This document shows positions 44,666-54,104 of a stretch of DNA of 64,000 nt, piece after piece. Each line of letters opens with the position of its first letter. Positions within the stretch are counted from its first letter, which is position 1. The position numbers were made by a program, and so were the translations under genes. This DNA comes from Alcaligenes endophyticus (GTDB lineage: Bacteria; Pseudomonadota; Gammaproteobacteria; Burkholderiales; Burkholderiaceae_B), in NCBI RefSeq assembly GCF_026344035.1, contig NZ_JAPKND010000001.1:744001-808000 (forward strand), written 5' to 3'. The notes below the pieces were generated by a model. The model had not been told where the DNA came from and searched no databases. It saw only the letters and a program-made list of their open reading frames with translations.

Positions 44666-45859
44666 CTAGTTTACTGCTTTCAGCAATTTACCTAAAGTGG
44701 CAATGCCTTCGCGAATTTTTGCTTCGGGAACCGTCGCAAAACTCAGACGTAACGTGTTTTTCTGGACACTTCCTTCCACAAAGAACGGTGCACCAGGCAC
44801 AAAGGCTACATGGTGCTCGATGGCGGTTTGCAATAGTTCTGTGGCATCAATATGGGCAGGCAAAGTTACCCAAATAAACATCCCCCCCTCGGGACGTGTC
44901 CATTGCGCCGTACTTGGGAAGTGTTCGTCCATAGCATCCAACATGTACTGGCACTGTTGCTGATAAATATCACGTACGGTTGGCAAATGCTGATCCAAGA
45001 AGCCGGTGGATACGGTCTCGTATACGGCCATTTGTGTCAAGGTAGAGGTATGCAGATCGGCCGCTTGCTTGATCTGTACCAGCTTATCAATCACACGACG
45101 ATCGGCCACGATATAACCCAAACGCAAACCAGGAGCCAACACTTTAGAGAAGGTACCCAAGCGAATCACTGAGGCGCCTACGTCACGGCCTAATTTCAAT
45201 AAACTAGGTAATGCTTTGCCTGCATAACGTAATTCGCCGTAGGGGTCATCCTCTACCACGGGTATACCGGCGGCCGCACAACGCTCAACCAATTCCTGGC
45301 GACGCTCTAAACTTAATGTCAGGCCAGTTGGGTTTTGAAAGTTTGGCAAAGCATAAATAAAGCGTGCACCGGCTGCTTGCGGACCAGAAATCATTTCGGG
45401 CAGTAAGCCATGCTCGTCCGTTGGCACTGCAACATACTCGGGCTCGTACACGGAAAAAGCCTGTAAGGCACCCAAGTAGCTGGGGGACTCAACAAGCACC
45501 TTGCTACCCTCGTCAATGAACAGCTTGCCCAGCATATCCAAAGCCTGCTGAGAACCATTCACAATCAGTACTTCATCGGCGGAGATGGCCACGCCATCTT
45601 TGCCAAGTTCGTCCGCAACCCACTGGCGCAAAGGGGTATAACCTTCAGTTGGCCCGTACTGCAACGCGACACGCCCCTGTTCCGCAAAGACTTTATCAAA
45701 CGCTTGTTGAATTTCCGCCACAGGGAAACCTGCAGGAGTGGGCAGGCCCCCTGCAAAAGAAATAATTTCAGGCCGCACAGTGACTTTCAAGATTTCACGA
45801 ATGGCTGAGCCTGATAATTGTTGAGCGCGTCTGGAAAAGGGAACAGAGAGGGAATCCAT
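44666..45859 (-). CDS. PLP-dependent aminotransferase (2-aminoadipate/aromatic type, class I/II)
   Basis: 397-residue cytosolic aminotransferase of fold type I, close to LysN/2-aminoadipate and MocR-like aminotransferases but without a DNA-binding domain. The opening ISFAGGLPTPAGFPV, the NGSQQALDMLGKLF segment, PNFQNPTGLTLS with the carboxylate-binding Asn, EDDPYGEL with the PLP-contacting Asp, and the lysine motif TFSKVLAPGLRLGY are all visible. Amino donor and acceptor cannot be deduced. It is divergent from the hut operon across 287 bases but there is no evidence of shared regulation. Confidence 0.9.
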   Translation of the reverse strand: MDSLSVPFSRRAQQLSGSAIREILKVTVRPEIISFAGGLPTPAGFPVAEIQQAFDKVFAEQGRVALQYGPTEGYTPLRQWVADELGKDGVAISADEVLIVNGSQQALDMLGKLFIDEGSKVLVESPSYLGALQAFSVYEPEYVAVPTDEHGLLPEMISGPQAAGARFIYALPNFQNPTGLTLSLERRQELVERCAAAGIPVVEDDPYGELRYAGKALPSLLKLGRDVGASVIRLGTFSKVLAPGLRLGYIVADRRVIDKLVQIKQAADLHTSTLTQMAVYETVSTGFLDQHLPTVRDIYQQQCQYMLDAMDEHFPSTAQWTRPEGGMFIWVTLPAHIDATELLQTAIEHHVAFVPGAPFFVEGSVQKNTLRLSFATVPEAKIREGIATLGKLLKAVN

Positions 45860-46089
45860 AATAAGGAATTATCCTGATAGAAGAACATATTGATACCGAT
45901 GCCTTACACCTGCTGAAGCAAAAACCATAGACTTCATAGGCTGGGCGCATGCACGCCGCTTACTTTTTATATATAGCGTAAACACTACATTGCCACCAAG
46001 ATTGATCTTACGCAAGCGTCAAGTACCTAACGACCAGCTCGCCAGCCCCGTATTTACCCTGATCCCATGACTTTCCGCCCCCTCAAACA

Positions 46090-46118
46090 TTGTCGGAGCA
46101 TGCGGAATCACGCATAAT
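46090..46118 (+). promoter_or_regulatory. Sigma-70 promoter of the hutDIFG operon
   Basis: TTGTCG (46090-46095) and CATAAT (46113-46118) with a 17-base spacer, about 30 bases before the hutD start. The -10 box is overlapped by the HutC-type palindrome. Confidence 0.7.
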
Positions 46119-46129
46119 TGTATATACAA
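46118..46129. promoter_or_regulatory. HutC-type operator (TTGTATATACAA)
   Basis: A perfect 12-base palindrome sits at the end of the -10 box and across the expected transcription start of hutD. TGTATATACA is the core recognised by HutC repressors in Pseudomonas and relatives, which release DNA on binding urocanate. HutC itself is not encoded in this window. Confidence 0.85.
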
Positions 46130-46146
46130 CTAAACCGAGGATGCAT

Positions 46147-46749
46147 ATGGTATTGCCAACCCAACACCTGCTGCTCATTCCTGGCCGGAGCCTGCATAGC
46201 AGCCCCTGGAAAAACGGCGGAGGCAGCACTAGGGAGATCATGATCTACCCTGAGCAAAGTGATGTTCAACACTTCGACTGGCGCGTCAGTATCGCCGCCG
46301 TCGAACAAGAGGGTAATTTTTCCCAATTTCCTGATGTAGACAGACATATCATGCTGCTCAGCGGCACCAGCATGGTGCTGCACAGCGACACAACACAGCA
46401 TACCTTGTTGCCCTATCAGCCTTATTCTTTTCCCGGCGAGGCCTCAATTTATGCAACCTTGCCGCATGGCTCCACCACGGACTTCAACCTGATGGTCAGG
46501 CGCGATCGGGCGCAAGGTACGCTTCAGGCTTGGACTGAACCTTACAGTGGCTTATTAGAGGCAGGGCACACGTTGTTGCACTGTGCCGTGGGGGCGCACG
46601 AGATCATACTCGGACATGCTAGCCATCGCCTTGAAGCAGGCGACACGTTGTGGATAAGACAACCACACGAACACCAGCAAGTGCTAAAGGTACAGCCCCA
46701 ATCAACGGGTAATTGCTTGGTCTACACACATATTCACTCTCTTACTTAA
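46147..46749 (+). CDS. hutD: HutD family protein
   Basis: 200 residues from the ATG at 46147, six bases after CCGAGG; an ATG at 46141 sits too close to that site. It is a double-cupin protein of the HutD/Ves family, with SPWKNGGGSTREI near the start and FDWRVSIAAVEQEGNFSQFPDVDRHIMLLSG following, both family hallmarks. HutD is thought to tune the histidine-utilisation response, perhaps by binding a pathway intermediate; it has no known catalytic step. First gene of the hutDIFG operon, 12 bases before hutI. Confidence 0.92.
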   Translation: MVLPTQHLLLIPGRSLHSSPWKNGGGSTREIMIYPEQSDVQHFDWRVSIAAVEQEGNFSQFPDVDRHIMLLSGTSMVLHSDTTQHTLLPYQPYSFPGEASIYATLPHGSTTDFNLMVRRDRAQGTLQAWTEPYSGLLEAGHTLLHCAVGAHEIILGHASHRLEAGDTLWIRQPHEHQQVLKVQPQSTGNCLVYTHIHSLT

Positions 46750-46761
46750 AAAGGCGACCTT

Positions 46762-47988
46762 ATGACACTTTCTTTGTGGACCGACTTACATCTGGCCCCC
46801 GAGGCAAATCCTGATACGGTCATTCGACAAGCCTGCATCGTGGTAGAGGATGAAGAAATACGCTGGTTGGGCCCCCAAGAGGCCTTGCCAGCACAGTACG
46901 CGCACATTTCACAACGCCATAGCCTACAAGGTCAATGGGTGACGCCGGGCCTGATTGATTGCCACACACATTTGGTGTACGGCGGCAATCGAGCGCGCGA
47001 ATTTGCGCTACGTTTGGAAGGAGCCTCGTACGAGGAAATTTCCCGCCAAGGCGGTGGCATTGCCTCTACCGTAAAAGCCACCCGCGAGCTTTCCGAAGAC
47101 CAGCTTTATCATCAAGCAAGCCGACGGCTACGCGCCTTAATGGCAGAGGGCGTCACGGCAATCGAAATCAAATCGGGTTATGGGCTTGATTTAGACAGCG
47201 AACGCAAAATGCTACGCGTCGCCCGACGCTTGGCCAAGCACTTTCCTATCACCGTTCGCACCACATTTTTAGGTGCCCATGCCTTACCCCCTGAGTATGC
47301 TGGACGATCGGACGACTATATTGACCATGTTTGCGAGATTATGCTGCCCACTCTGGTCGCCGAAGGCTTGGTGGACGCCGTGGATGTCTTTTGCGAGCGC
47401 ATTGCTTTTAGTCTGGAGCAATCTGAACGAGTCTTTAAGGCAGCACAAGATCTAAATGTGGCGATCAAAATTCATGCCGAGCAGCTTTCAAACATGGGCG
47501 GTACAACGTTAGCCTGCCAGTACCGCGCATTGTCAGCCGACCATCTAGAATACCTAGATGAAGCTGGTGTGCAAGCAATGAAAGCCAGTGGCACCGTCGC
47601 CGTGCTATTGCCAGGCGCTTATTATTTTCTGCGTGAAACACAACTCCCTCCCATTGAGCTCTTGCGCCGTTACGACGTTCCCATTGCTCTGTCTACCGAC
47701 AGCAACCCCGGCACCTCGCCCTGTAGCTCCTTACTGCTTATGCTCAACATGAGCTGCACGCTATTTCGTCTTTCGGTTGCTGAAGTCCTAGCAGGAGTGA
47801 CGCGACACGCGGCACAAGCTTTAGGCCATCCCTCAATTAGCGGGCGCCTAGCACCAGGGCACAAGGCAGACTTTGCCGTATGGGACATTGAGGACCTGTC
47901 CGAGCTTGCTTATTGGATGGGGCTGCCGCGCTGCACGCAAGTTGTAAGACACGGAAAAATTAGCTTTACCCACGAGGCGATACGATGA
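46762..47988 (+). CDS. hutI: Imidazolonepropionase
   Basis: 408-residue amidohydrolase opening imidazolonepropionate to N-formimidoylglutamate, third step of histidine degradation. The metal-binding HxH is in [12 protein letters not shown] (about residue 74), followed by a conserved [16 protein letters not shown] region, [23 protein letters not shown] and the [11 protein letters not shown] block with the metal-site Asp. The 3' end overlaps hutF by four bases. Confidence 0.97.
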   Translation: MTLSLWTDLHLAPEANPDTVIRQACIVVEDEEIRWLGPQEALPAQYAHISQRHSLQGQWVTPGLIDCHTHLVYGGNRAREFALRLEGASYEEISRQGGGIASTVKATRELSEDQLYHQASRRLRALMAEGVTAIEIKSGYGLDLDSERKMLRVARRLAKHFPITVRTTFLGAHALPPEYAGRSDDYIDHVCEIMLPTLVAEGLVDAVDVFCERIAFSLEQSERVFKAAQDLNVAIKIHAEQLSNMGGTTLACQYRALSADHLEYLDEAGVQAMKASGTVAVLLPGAYYFLRETQLPPIELLRRYDVPIALSTDSNPGTSPCSSLLLMLNMSCTLFRLSVAEVLAGVTRHAAQALGHPSISGRLAPGHKADFAVWDIEDLSELAYWMGLPRCTQVVRHGKISFTHEAIR

Positions 47989-49382
47989 CACATAGCGTCC
48001 TAGCGCCATGGGCACGCATTGAAGGCCAATGGCAAAAAAATGTTTTACTTAGTTGGGATGAGCACGGCCGACTCACCGACATTCACGCCAACTACCAATC
48101 TGTGCCGGGTAGCTCCCTGCATCAGTTGCCAGGTGCCGTTTTGCCCGGCATGCCCAACTTACACTCCCATGCTTTCCAAAGTGCCATGTCCGGCTTGGCC
48201 GAGTATCGTGGCCAAGCGCAAGATAGCTTTTGGAGTTGGCGCGACCTGATGTACCGCTTTGCGCTCAAATTACGGCCCGAACATATACAAGCCATTGCCC
48301 ATTGGCTTTATATCCAGATGCTTAAAGCGGGCTACACCTCGGTGTGTGAGTTTCATTATGTGCACCACCAGCCCGATGGCCAAGCTTACACCCCTCAGCA
48401 CACCTTAGCTGCCGCCGTCGTACAGGCCAGTCAAGACGCCGGCATAGGCCTGAGCTTTTTACCCGTGTTGTATCAATACAGTGATTTTGGGGCCCAACCA
48501 CCGCGTCAGGATCAGGCGCGTTTCTTAAACCAGCCCGAGGCATTATTAGAACTACTGCTCACCTTACGTCAGCAGTATCCCGAACAAGCACACCGTCGCT
48601 ATGGTGTCGCCCCCCACTCATTACGAGCCGTATCGCCCGACAGTCTGCGCACCATGCTGACATTAATGGATGAGCACTTTCCCCACAGCCCCATTCATAT
48701 CCACATCGCCGAGCAAATCGCCGAAGTACAGGCCAGCCTCAACCACCATGGTCAACGCCCCGTGCAATGGCTCCTAGACAACGCCTCGGTAGACCGACGT
48801 TGGTGCTTGGTGCATGCTACCCATATGGACGAGCAAGAAACGGTGCAAGCGGCAGCTAGCGGAGCGGTAGCGGGGCTTTGCCTTAGCACCGAGGCAAATT
48901 TAGGCGATGGTTTTTTTCCTGCCCCTCAGTACTTAGAGGCTGGAGGCGCGATCGGAGTAGGCTCAGACAGTCACATCGCCGTTGACTGGCGTACAGAATT
49001 ACGCTTACTAGAATATGGACAGCGATTGTTGCATCGACAGCGCAATGTACTGTGCCACCCCGCACAAGCGCACGTCGCCGACTATCTGTTTGATGCTTCC
49101 ATAAAAGGGGGCGCCCAAGCAAGCGCAAGACCCGTACACGGTTTACAAATCGGACAACAGGCCGATTTCATGGTGCTTGATCTACACGATCCCATCTTGG
49201 CTGGACACAAACCAGAAACTTGGCTGTCGGCTTTAGTCTTTACTGAGCGAGCCGGTAGCCAACCTATACGCGATGTGTATGTCGCCGGCCAAGCAGTGAT
49301 CCAAGAAGGACGCCACGCTCAAGAAGATCAAGCATGGCAGCGTTATCAACACACCTTACACGAACTCTTGCAAACTACTTGA
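47985..49382 (+). CDS. hutF: Formimidoylglutamate deiminase
   Basis: 465-residue amidohydrolase-superfamily enzyme converting N-formimidoylglutamate to N-formylglutamate and ammonia. This identifies the five-step hut pathway rather than the direct formiminoglutamase route. The metal motif is [19 protein letters not shown] (about residue 60), with [17 protein letters not shown] and [16 protein letters not shown] (metal Asp and His) further on. It is followed nine bases later by hutG, the next enzyme. Confidence 0.96.
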   Translation: MTHSVLAPWARIEGQWQKNVLLSWDEHGRLTDIHANYQSVPGSSLHQLPGAVLPGMPNLHSHAFQSAMSGLAEYRGQAQDSFWSWRDLMYRFALKLRPEHIQAIAHWLYIQMLKAGYTSVCEFHYVHHQPDGQAYTPQHTLAAAVVQASQDAGIGLSFLPVLYQYSDFGAQPPRQDQARFLNQPEALLELLLTLRQQYPEQAHRRYGVAPHSLRAVSPDSLRTMLTLMDEHFPHSPIHIHIAEQIAEVQASLNHHGQRPVQWLLDNASVDRRWCLVHATHMDEQETVQAAASGAVAGLCLSTEANLGDGFFPAPQYLEAGGAIGVGSDSHIAVDWRTELRLLEYGQRLLHRQRNVLCHPAQAHVADYLFDASIKGGAQASARPVHGLQIGQQADFMVLDLHDPILAGHKPETWLSALVFTERAGSQPIRDVYVAGQAVIQEGRHAQEDQAWQRYQHTLHELLQTT

Positions 49383-49390
49383 GGTTACTT

Positions 49391-50194
49391 ATGCCTAGTA
49401 ATGCCGTTTTAAGCCGTGGCACCAGCCCTTTACTGATTTCCATTCCTCATTTGGGCACAGAAATACCACCTGATATTCTGGCCACGATGACACCGGTAGC
49501 CCAGCACCGAGACGATACCGACTGGCATCTAGATCAGCTATACAGCTTTGCCAGCGAATTGGGCGCCTCTATCTTGCAACCTCGTCTATCTCGTTACGTC
49601 ATCGACTTAAACCGTCCTCCGAATGACGAAAACTTGTATCCAGGGCAAAACACCACAGGCCTACTGCCCGTAGACACTTTTGCTGATGAGGCGCTCTATG
49701 CCGAAGGTCAACGCCCCACAGAGCAGGAGCGTGACCGGCGCCGCGCCCTCTACTGGGACCCCTATCACCAAACGTTAGTGGCCGAGCTAGCCCGAATACG
49801 CCAAGAGCATGGCTATGTGCTGCTCTGGGAGGCCCATTCCATACGCGCTTATCTACCCCGCTTATTCGAGGGCCGGCTACATGACTTTAATTTTGGTAGC
49901 GCTAGCGATCGCAGTGCCCTACCTGGTTTAGCGCAAGAGCTGGCCGAGCTAGCCAGCGCAGGAGGTCATTACACCGCCGTGGCTAACGGCCGCTTCAAGG
50001 GAGGGTATATCACCCGCCACTATGGGCAACCCCAACAACACGTGCATGCCATTCAACTTGAATTGGCGCAACTTTGCTATATGGACGAATCGCGCCCCTA
50101 TCACTATGATGTAGAGAGGGCTAGCAAGCTAGCACCCAAAGTACGACAATGTATTGAGCACGCTTTGCATACGTTACACACTCATTACCAGTAA
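49391..50194 (+). CDS. hutG: N-formylglutamate deformylase
   Basis: 267 residues from the ATG at 49391, which has GAGGT upstream; a longer in-frame start lies inside hutF and is unlikely. It hydrolyses N-formylglutamate to glutamate and formate, the last step. Family features are ISIPHLGTEIP, DTDWHLDQLYSFASELGA, YVIDLNRPPNDENLYPGQ, WEAHSIRAYLPRLFEG and ANGRFKGGYITRHYG. Together with hutI and hutF it finishes the pathway; hutH and hutU must be elsewhere. Confidence 0.96.
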   Translation: MPSNAVLSRGTSPLLISIPHLGTEIPPDILATMTPVAQHRDDTDWHLDQLYSFASELGASILQPRLSRYVIDLNRPPNDENLYPGQNTTGLLPVDTFADEALYAEGQRPTEQERDRRRALYWDPYHQTLVAELARIRQEHGYVLLWEAHSIRAYLPRLFEGRLHDFNFGSASDRSALPGLAQELAELASAGGHYTAVANGRFKGGYITRHYGQPQQHVHAIQLELAQLCYMDESRPYHYDVERASKLAPKVRQCIEHALHTLHTHYQ

Positions 50195-50297
50195 CTCATT
50201 ACACCGGCTACGTCGCGAAACAGACTAGCCTGCCTCACTCGACGATCATGATTTACCCCCCCTTAAATCAAGGTCGTCACTAGCTGATCGTATATAT

Positions 50298-50327
50298 TTG
50301 AGCCTAGTGTTCAGCAAACGCTACAAT
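50298..50327 (+). promoter_or_regulatory. Candidate promoter of the mla operon
   Basis: TTGAGC (50298-50303) and TACAAT (50322-50327) with an 18-base spacer, placing the transcript start about 25 bases before the mlaF ATG at 50358. Confidence 0.5.
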
Positions 50328-50357
50328 AGCGGGTCACGTGTACTGAATTTTTTGCTT

Positions 50358-51182
50358 ATGAGCGCCGCAAATATTGACCAGCCTGTACTGAAACTGTCCG
50401 CCGCATCCTTAGGGTACGGCGACTTTACCGTGCTTGCCGGGATCGATATAGAGGTTTATCGGGGCCAAGTTGTTGCCATGATGGGCGGCTCAGGTTCCGG
50501 AAAAACAACACTTTTGCGTGCCGCCACAGGACAAATTCGAGCACAAGCCGGACAAGTCAGTGCCTTTGGCCAAGATTTAGCCCATTTAAACGAGCATGCG
50601 CTGCGCGCCGTACGTAAGCGTATGGGTGTGCTGTTTCAGCAAGGTGCTTTATTCACTGACCTCAATGTTTTTGAAAATGTGGCGTTCCCCTTGCGCGAAC
50701 ACACGGAAGTGTCAGAACAGCAGATTTTTCAACGCGTGCTCGATAAGCTGGATGCCGTTGGTCTGCGCGCCGCCGCACACTTATCGATCGCTGAAATTTC
50801 CGGTGGCATGGCCCGACGAGTTGCCTTGGCGCGCGCCATTGTGCTTGAACCCGAACTTATCCTGTACGACGAGCCTTTTGCTGGCTTAGACCCTATCTCT
50901 ATGGGTATTACTGCGCAGCTTATCCGCCACTTAACCGATCAGCTCAACTGTGCCTCCGTGTTGATTACCCACGATGTGCAAGAGTCTTTCGCCATTGCCG
51001 ACCATGTCTGCCTCGTCGGTCAAGGTAAGCTGATTGCACAAGGTACGCCCACTCAGCTATCGGCCTCCGCTGATCCTTTTGTCGATCAATTTCTGCACGG
51101 ACGCCCTGATGGCCCAATTGCGTTTCACTACCCTGAAACTCCCGCCTTTAAAGCTTGGCAAACCGCCAAGAAATCAGCCTAA
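50358..51182 (+). CDS. mlaF: Mla phospholipid transport ATP-binding protein MlaF
   Basis: 274 residues; the ATG at 50358 is favoured over an upstream TTG that coincides with the predicted -35 box, although no strong ribosome-binding site is visible. ABC ATPase with Walker [11 protein letters not shown] (about residue 41), signature [14 protein letters not shown], Walker [14 protein letters not shown] and switch His in ITHDV. It powers the Mla complex that moves phospholipids between the inner and outer membranes. The stop codon overlaps the mlaE start. Confidence 0.96.
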   Translation: MSAANIDQPVLKLSAASLGYGDFTVLAGIDIEVYRGQVVAMMGGSGSGKTTLLRAATGQIRAQAGQVSAFGQDLAHLNEHALRAVRKRMGVLFQQGALFTDLNVFENVAFPLREHTEVSEQQIFQRVLDKLDAVGLRAAAHLSIAEISGGMARRVALARAIVLEPELILYDEPFAGLDPISMGITAQLIRHLTDQLNCASVLITHDVQESFAIADHVCLVGQGKLIAQGTPTQLSASADPFVDQFLHGRPDGPIAFHYPETPAFKAWQTAKKSA

Positions 51183-51967
51183 TGAGTCTCTTTAACCATT
51201 CTATCTCTGCTGTAGGCTCTGCCAGCCGCGCTAGCGTTTATAGCCTGGGTGCGCTGACTCGCTTACTGTGCTCCATACTGGCCCGCTCCAGCTTGCTTTT
51301 TCAGCGGCCGCGGCTCATCTCGCAACAAATACACTTTATCGGCAATTACTCCTTGCTGATTATCACCATATCCGGGCTATTTGTTGGTTTTGTCTTAGGC
51401 CTGCAAGGCTATTACACCTTGAACCGCTACGGCTCCGAAGAGGCGTTAGGCTTATTGGTCGCTCTATCTCTGGTGCGTGAACTCGGCCCTGTAGTGACAG
51501 CCTTATTGTTTGCGGGCCGGGCTGGCACCTCTTTAACGGCCGAAATTGGCTTGATGAAAGCAGGCGAGCAACTGGCAGCCATGGAGGTCATGGCGGTCGA
51601 CCCTATACGTCGCATCTTAGTACCCCGCTTTTGGGGCGGCTTAATCGCCATGCCCATACTTGCCGCGGTATTTTCGGCCGTTGGCATTTTAGGGGGCTAT
51701 ATAGTGGGGGTCGTGATGATTGGCGTCGACCCAGGTGCTTTTTGGTCGCAAATGCAAAGCGGCGTTGATGCGGTTAACGATGTACTCAACGGCGTCATTA
51801 AAAGTATTGTATTTGGTCTCGTTGTGACACTCATCGCCTTGTATATGGGCTGGACCGCAAAAGCCACTCCAGAAGGGGTGTCCCGAGCCACTACACGAAC
51901 CGTAGTCAGCGGAGCGCTAGCCGTATTAGGGCTAGACTTCCTTATGACCGCACTCATGTTTAGCTAG
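51182..51967 (+). CDS. mlaE: Mla phospholipid transport permease MlaE
   Basis: 261-residue inner-membrane permease of the MlaE family. It has about five or six hydrophobic segments with family stretches [59 protein letters not shown] and [17 protein letters not shown]. The ATG overlaps the mlaF stop. It pairs with MlaF and MlaD in the complex. Confidence 0.96.
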   Translation: MSLFNHSISAVGSASRASVYSLGALTRLLCSILARSSLLFQRPRLISQQIHFIGNYSLLIITISGLFVGFVLGLQGYYTLNRYGSEEALGLLVALSLVRELGPVVTALLFAGRAGTSLTAEIGLMKAGEQLAAMEVMAVDPIRRILVPRFWGGLIAMPILAAVFSAVGILGGYIVGVVMIGVDPGAFWSQMQSGVDAVNDVLNGVIKSIVFGLVVTLIALYMGWTAKATPEGVSRATTRTVVSGALAVLGLDFLMTALMFS

Positions 51968-51992
51968 AATTCTGATTCGGAACTGTTTGGAT

Positions 51993-52457
51993 ATGAAACA
52001 AGACAAAACCGACTTTTGGGTAGGCCTATTTGTTTTACTTGGCTTGATTGCCTTGACATTTTTGGCCCTACGCGCGGGTAACCTAAGCTCATTTTCGCTC
52101 GCTAAAACCTACCAAGTCACTGCCGCCTTTGATAACCTAGGTGGCTTGAAACCCCGTGCTGCCGTCAAAAGCAGTGGTGTAGTAGTAGGCCGTGTCAAAG
52201 ACATTAGCTTTGATAATACGGATTTTCGCGCCGTGGTCACCCTAGATATGAATGAAAAGTATCAATTTCCAGATGACTCCTCGGCCTCTATCCTGACATC
52301 AGGGCTACTAGGTGAGCAATATATAGGCCTGACAGCAGGTGGCGATGATAAAAACCTTGAAAATGGCAGTACGATAAAGTACACCCAGAGCGCCGTGGTG
52401 CTTGAGGAGCTGATCAGTAAATTCCTCTATAACTCAGCGAGCAAAGAGTCCGACTAA
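51993..52457 (+). CDS. mlaD: Mla substrate-binding protein MlaD (MCE domain)
   Basis: 154 residues from the ATG at 51993. One N-terminal membrane helix (about 7-27) is followed by a single MCE domain (about 36-115) with FDNLGGLKPRAAVKSSGVVVGRV and the SILTSGLLGEQYIGL strand. It forms the periplasmic hexameric ring that passes lipid between MlaE and MlaC. It is somewhat shorter than E. coli MlaD at the C-terminus. Confidence 0.95.
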   Translation: MKQDKTDFWVGLFVLLGLIALTFLALRAGNLSSFSLAKTYQVTAAFDNLGGLKPRAAVKSSGVVVGRVKDISFDNTDFRAVVTLDMNEKYQFPDDSSASILTSGLLGEQYIGLTAGGDDKNLENGSTIKYTQSAVVLEELISKFLYNSASKESD

Positions 52458-52515
52458 GCCGCTCTCGCCCCCTTTACCGGCATTTTGGCGCCTTAGCGGC
52501 GCACTGATACGCATC

Positions 52516-53295
52516 ATGAACTCAAACACCTCAAAAAAAATCTCGCTGCATTGGGCAAAACTTCCGGTCATCGCGGCCACCGTGCTGCTGGCTACGGCCT
52601 GTACCTCCGTGCCTAACCCTCCGCCCCAAGATCCTTGGGAAAGCTACAACCGCTCTGTTTTTGCCTTTAATGATGCCATCGATGGCGCCATCCTTAAACC
52701 TGTTGCCTCTGGCTATGTGGCCTTAACTCCCCAGCCTGTGCGCACCTGCGTGCACAATATGTTCAACAACTTACGTGACATCTGGTCCGGGTTAAACAGC
52801 TTCCTACAAGGCGAGCCGCACGATTTTTTCAATACTCTCGGGCGAGTGCTGTTTAACAGCACCATGGGCCTAGGCGGCTGCATAGATGTCGCCACCATGA
52901 ACGGCTCACGCCGCATACAAAACGACTTTGGCATCACTTTGGGTGTGTGGGGGCTAGATGCTGGCCCTTACTTTGTATTGCCTTTCTTAGGCCCCAGCAC
53001 TGTGCGTGATGCCAGTGGAGCAGGGTTGGGCTTTCTATCCGGCGCCTCAGGTGTAGGGCCTATTTTTGACCTCAGTAATGTACCCGTACGTAACAGCATT
53101 TTGGCCCTAGATGCCGTAGATGCTCGTGCAAACCTGCTCGATACAGAGAAACTTATTAACGAAATTGCCCTTGACCGATACAGCTTCATACGCGACGCTT
53201 ACTTACAACGCCGAGAAGCTCAGTTACGTGCCCGTACCGGCGATGCCGACACTGATGGGCTACCTGACTACTCAGATGATGAAGACGATGAGTAA
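52516..53295 (+). CDS. mlaA: Outer membrane lipoprotein MlaA (VacJ)
   Basis: 259 residues with a signal peptide ending in a lipobox-like TAC (Cys29), followed by the MlaA domain: DPWESYNRSVFAFNDAID, FFNTLGRVLFNSTMGLGGCIDVA and GVWGLDAGPYFVLPFLGPSTVRDASG. It removes phospholipid from the outer leaflet of the outer membrane and hands it to MlaC. The C-terminus is an acidic tail (SDDEDDE). In E. coli mlaA is unlinked; here it sits inside the mla operon. Confidence 0.95.
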   Translation: MNSNTSKKISLHWAKLPVIAATVLLATACTSVPNPPPQDPWESYNRSVFAFNDAIDGAILKPVASGYVALTPQPVRTCVHNMFNNLRDIWSGLNSFLQGEPHDFFNTLGRVLFNSTMGLGGCIDVATMNGSRRIQNDFGITLGVWGLDAGPYFVLPFLGPSTVRDASGAGLGFLSGASGVGPIFDLSNVPVRNSILALDAVDARANLLDTEKLINEIALDRYSFIRDAYLQRREAQLRARTGDADTDGLPDYSDDEDDE

Positions 53296-53346
53296 ATACC
53301 TCACTTTTTCATCTGCGCTTTATATTTTGCCTCTGGAGCTGTTTGT

Positions 53347-54021
53347 ATGACGTTCTCTCTCCCCCATTTGGGTTTTTTAAGTGTTGCGCTGCCTCGCAAG
53401 CAGCTCATTACCTGTGCCGCTTCCCTAATCCTGTTTTGCGTCGCTTCTGTTGCGCAAGCCAACACGGAAGTGGTTAATCCTAATGGCCCACCCGCCGAGT
53501 TTGTAGAAGCAGTTGCTAGCAATGCGCTAGCCGCTGTAAAAACCGACGAGGCAATTCGCAAGGGAGATCGCAACGCCATCACAGAGGCCGTCAACACCTA
53601 TGTGATGCCTTACGTCAATTTCGAAAAAACCACCCGCTTAGCTGCAGGCCGTCACTGGCGCCAAGCCGATGAGCAACAGCGCAAGGATCTGACCGAGGCC
53701 TTTAAAAATACCTTGATCCGTACCTACAGCGGCGCACTTGCCCATGTTGACACACGCACTGCTCTCACCATCCTACCTTTCCGTGGAGATCCCAAAGCGG
53801 AGGATGTCGTTGTACGCTCGTCGCTCATCCAGCCTAACGGCTCACCGGTAGGCGTAGATTACCGCCTAGAGCGTACCCCTGAAGGCTGGCGCGTCTATGA
53901 CCTCAACGTAGAAGGCATCTGGCTGATACAGAACTATCGCAATCAGTTTGCCGAACAAATTGCCAAAACAGGCATAGACGGTTTAATCAAAGCTCTAAAC
54001 TCTCAAGCCCAAACTCAATAA
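53347..54021 (+). CDS. mlaC: Periplasmic phospholipid-binding protein MlaC
   Basis: 224-residue soluble periplasmic carrier. An unusually long N-terminus precedes a signal-type hydrophobic stretch (cleavage after AQA near residue 38). The conserved core has YVMPYVNFEKTTRLAAGRHWRQADEQQRKDL and VDYRLERTPEGWRVYDLNVEGIWLIQNYRNQFA, both typical of MlaC. It shuttles lipid between MlaA and MlaFED. Last mla gene; no mlaB follows. Confidence 0.94.
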   Translation: MTFSLPHLGFLSVALPRKQLITCAASLILFCVASVAQANTEVVNPNGPPAEFVEAVASNALAAVKTDEAIRKGDRNAITEAVNTYVMPYVNFEKTTRLAAGRHWRQADEQQRKDLTEAFKNTLIRTYSGALAHVDTRTALTILPFRGDPKAEDVVVRSSLIQPNGSPVGVDYRLERTPEGWRVYDLNVEGIWLIQNYRNQFAEQIAKTGIDGLIKALNSQAQTQ

Positions 54022-54054
54022 GTCAGACACTTTTTACCAACCCTGACTCTAGCC

Positions 54055-54096
54055 TATAATGTAAAGCCTGATCCAATTGGTGGATCGGGCTTTATT
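54055..54096 (+). terminator. Terminator after mlaC (with a TATAAT just upstream)
   Basis: A 12-base stem with one wobble (54063-54074 with 54082-54093) and a seven-base loop, followed by ATT. It would end mla transcription before the next ABC genes. A TATAAT at 54055-54060 with TTTACC 16 bases ahead also resembles a promoter; its start would fall inside the hairpin, so I favour the terminator reading. Confidence 0.65.
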
Positions 54097-54104
54097 GATT
54101 GAAC

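Noticed and set aside
54055-54060. TATAAT as promoter of the YadG-like ABC gene
   Set aside because: A start from this box would fall within the terminator hairpin; kept only as a remark in the terminator entry.
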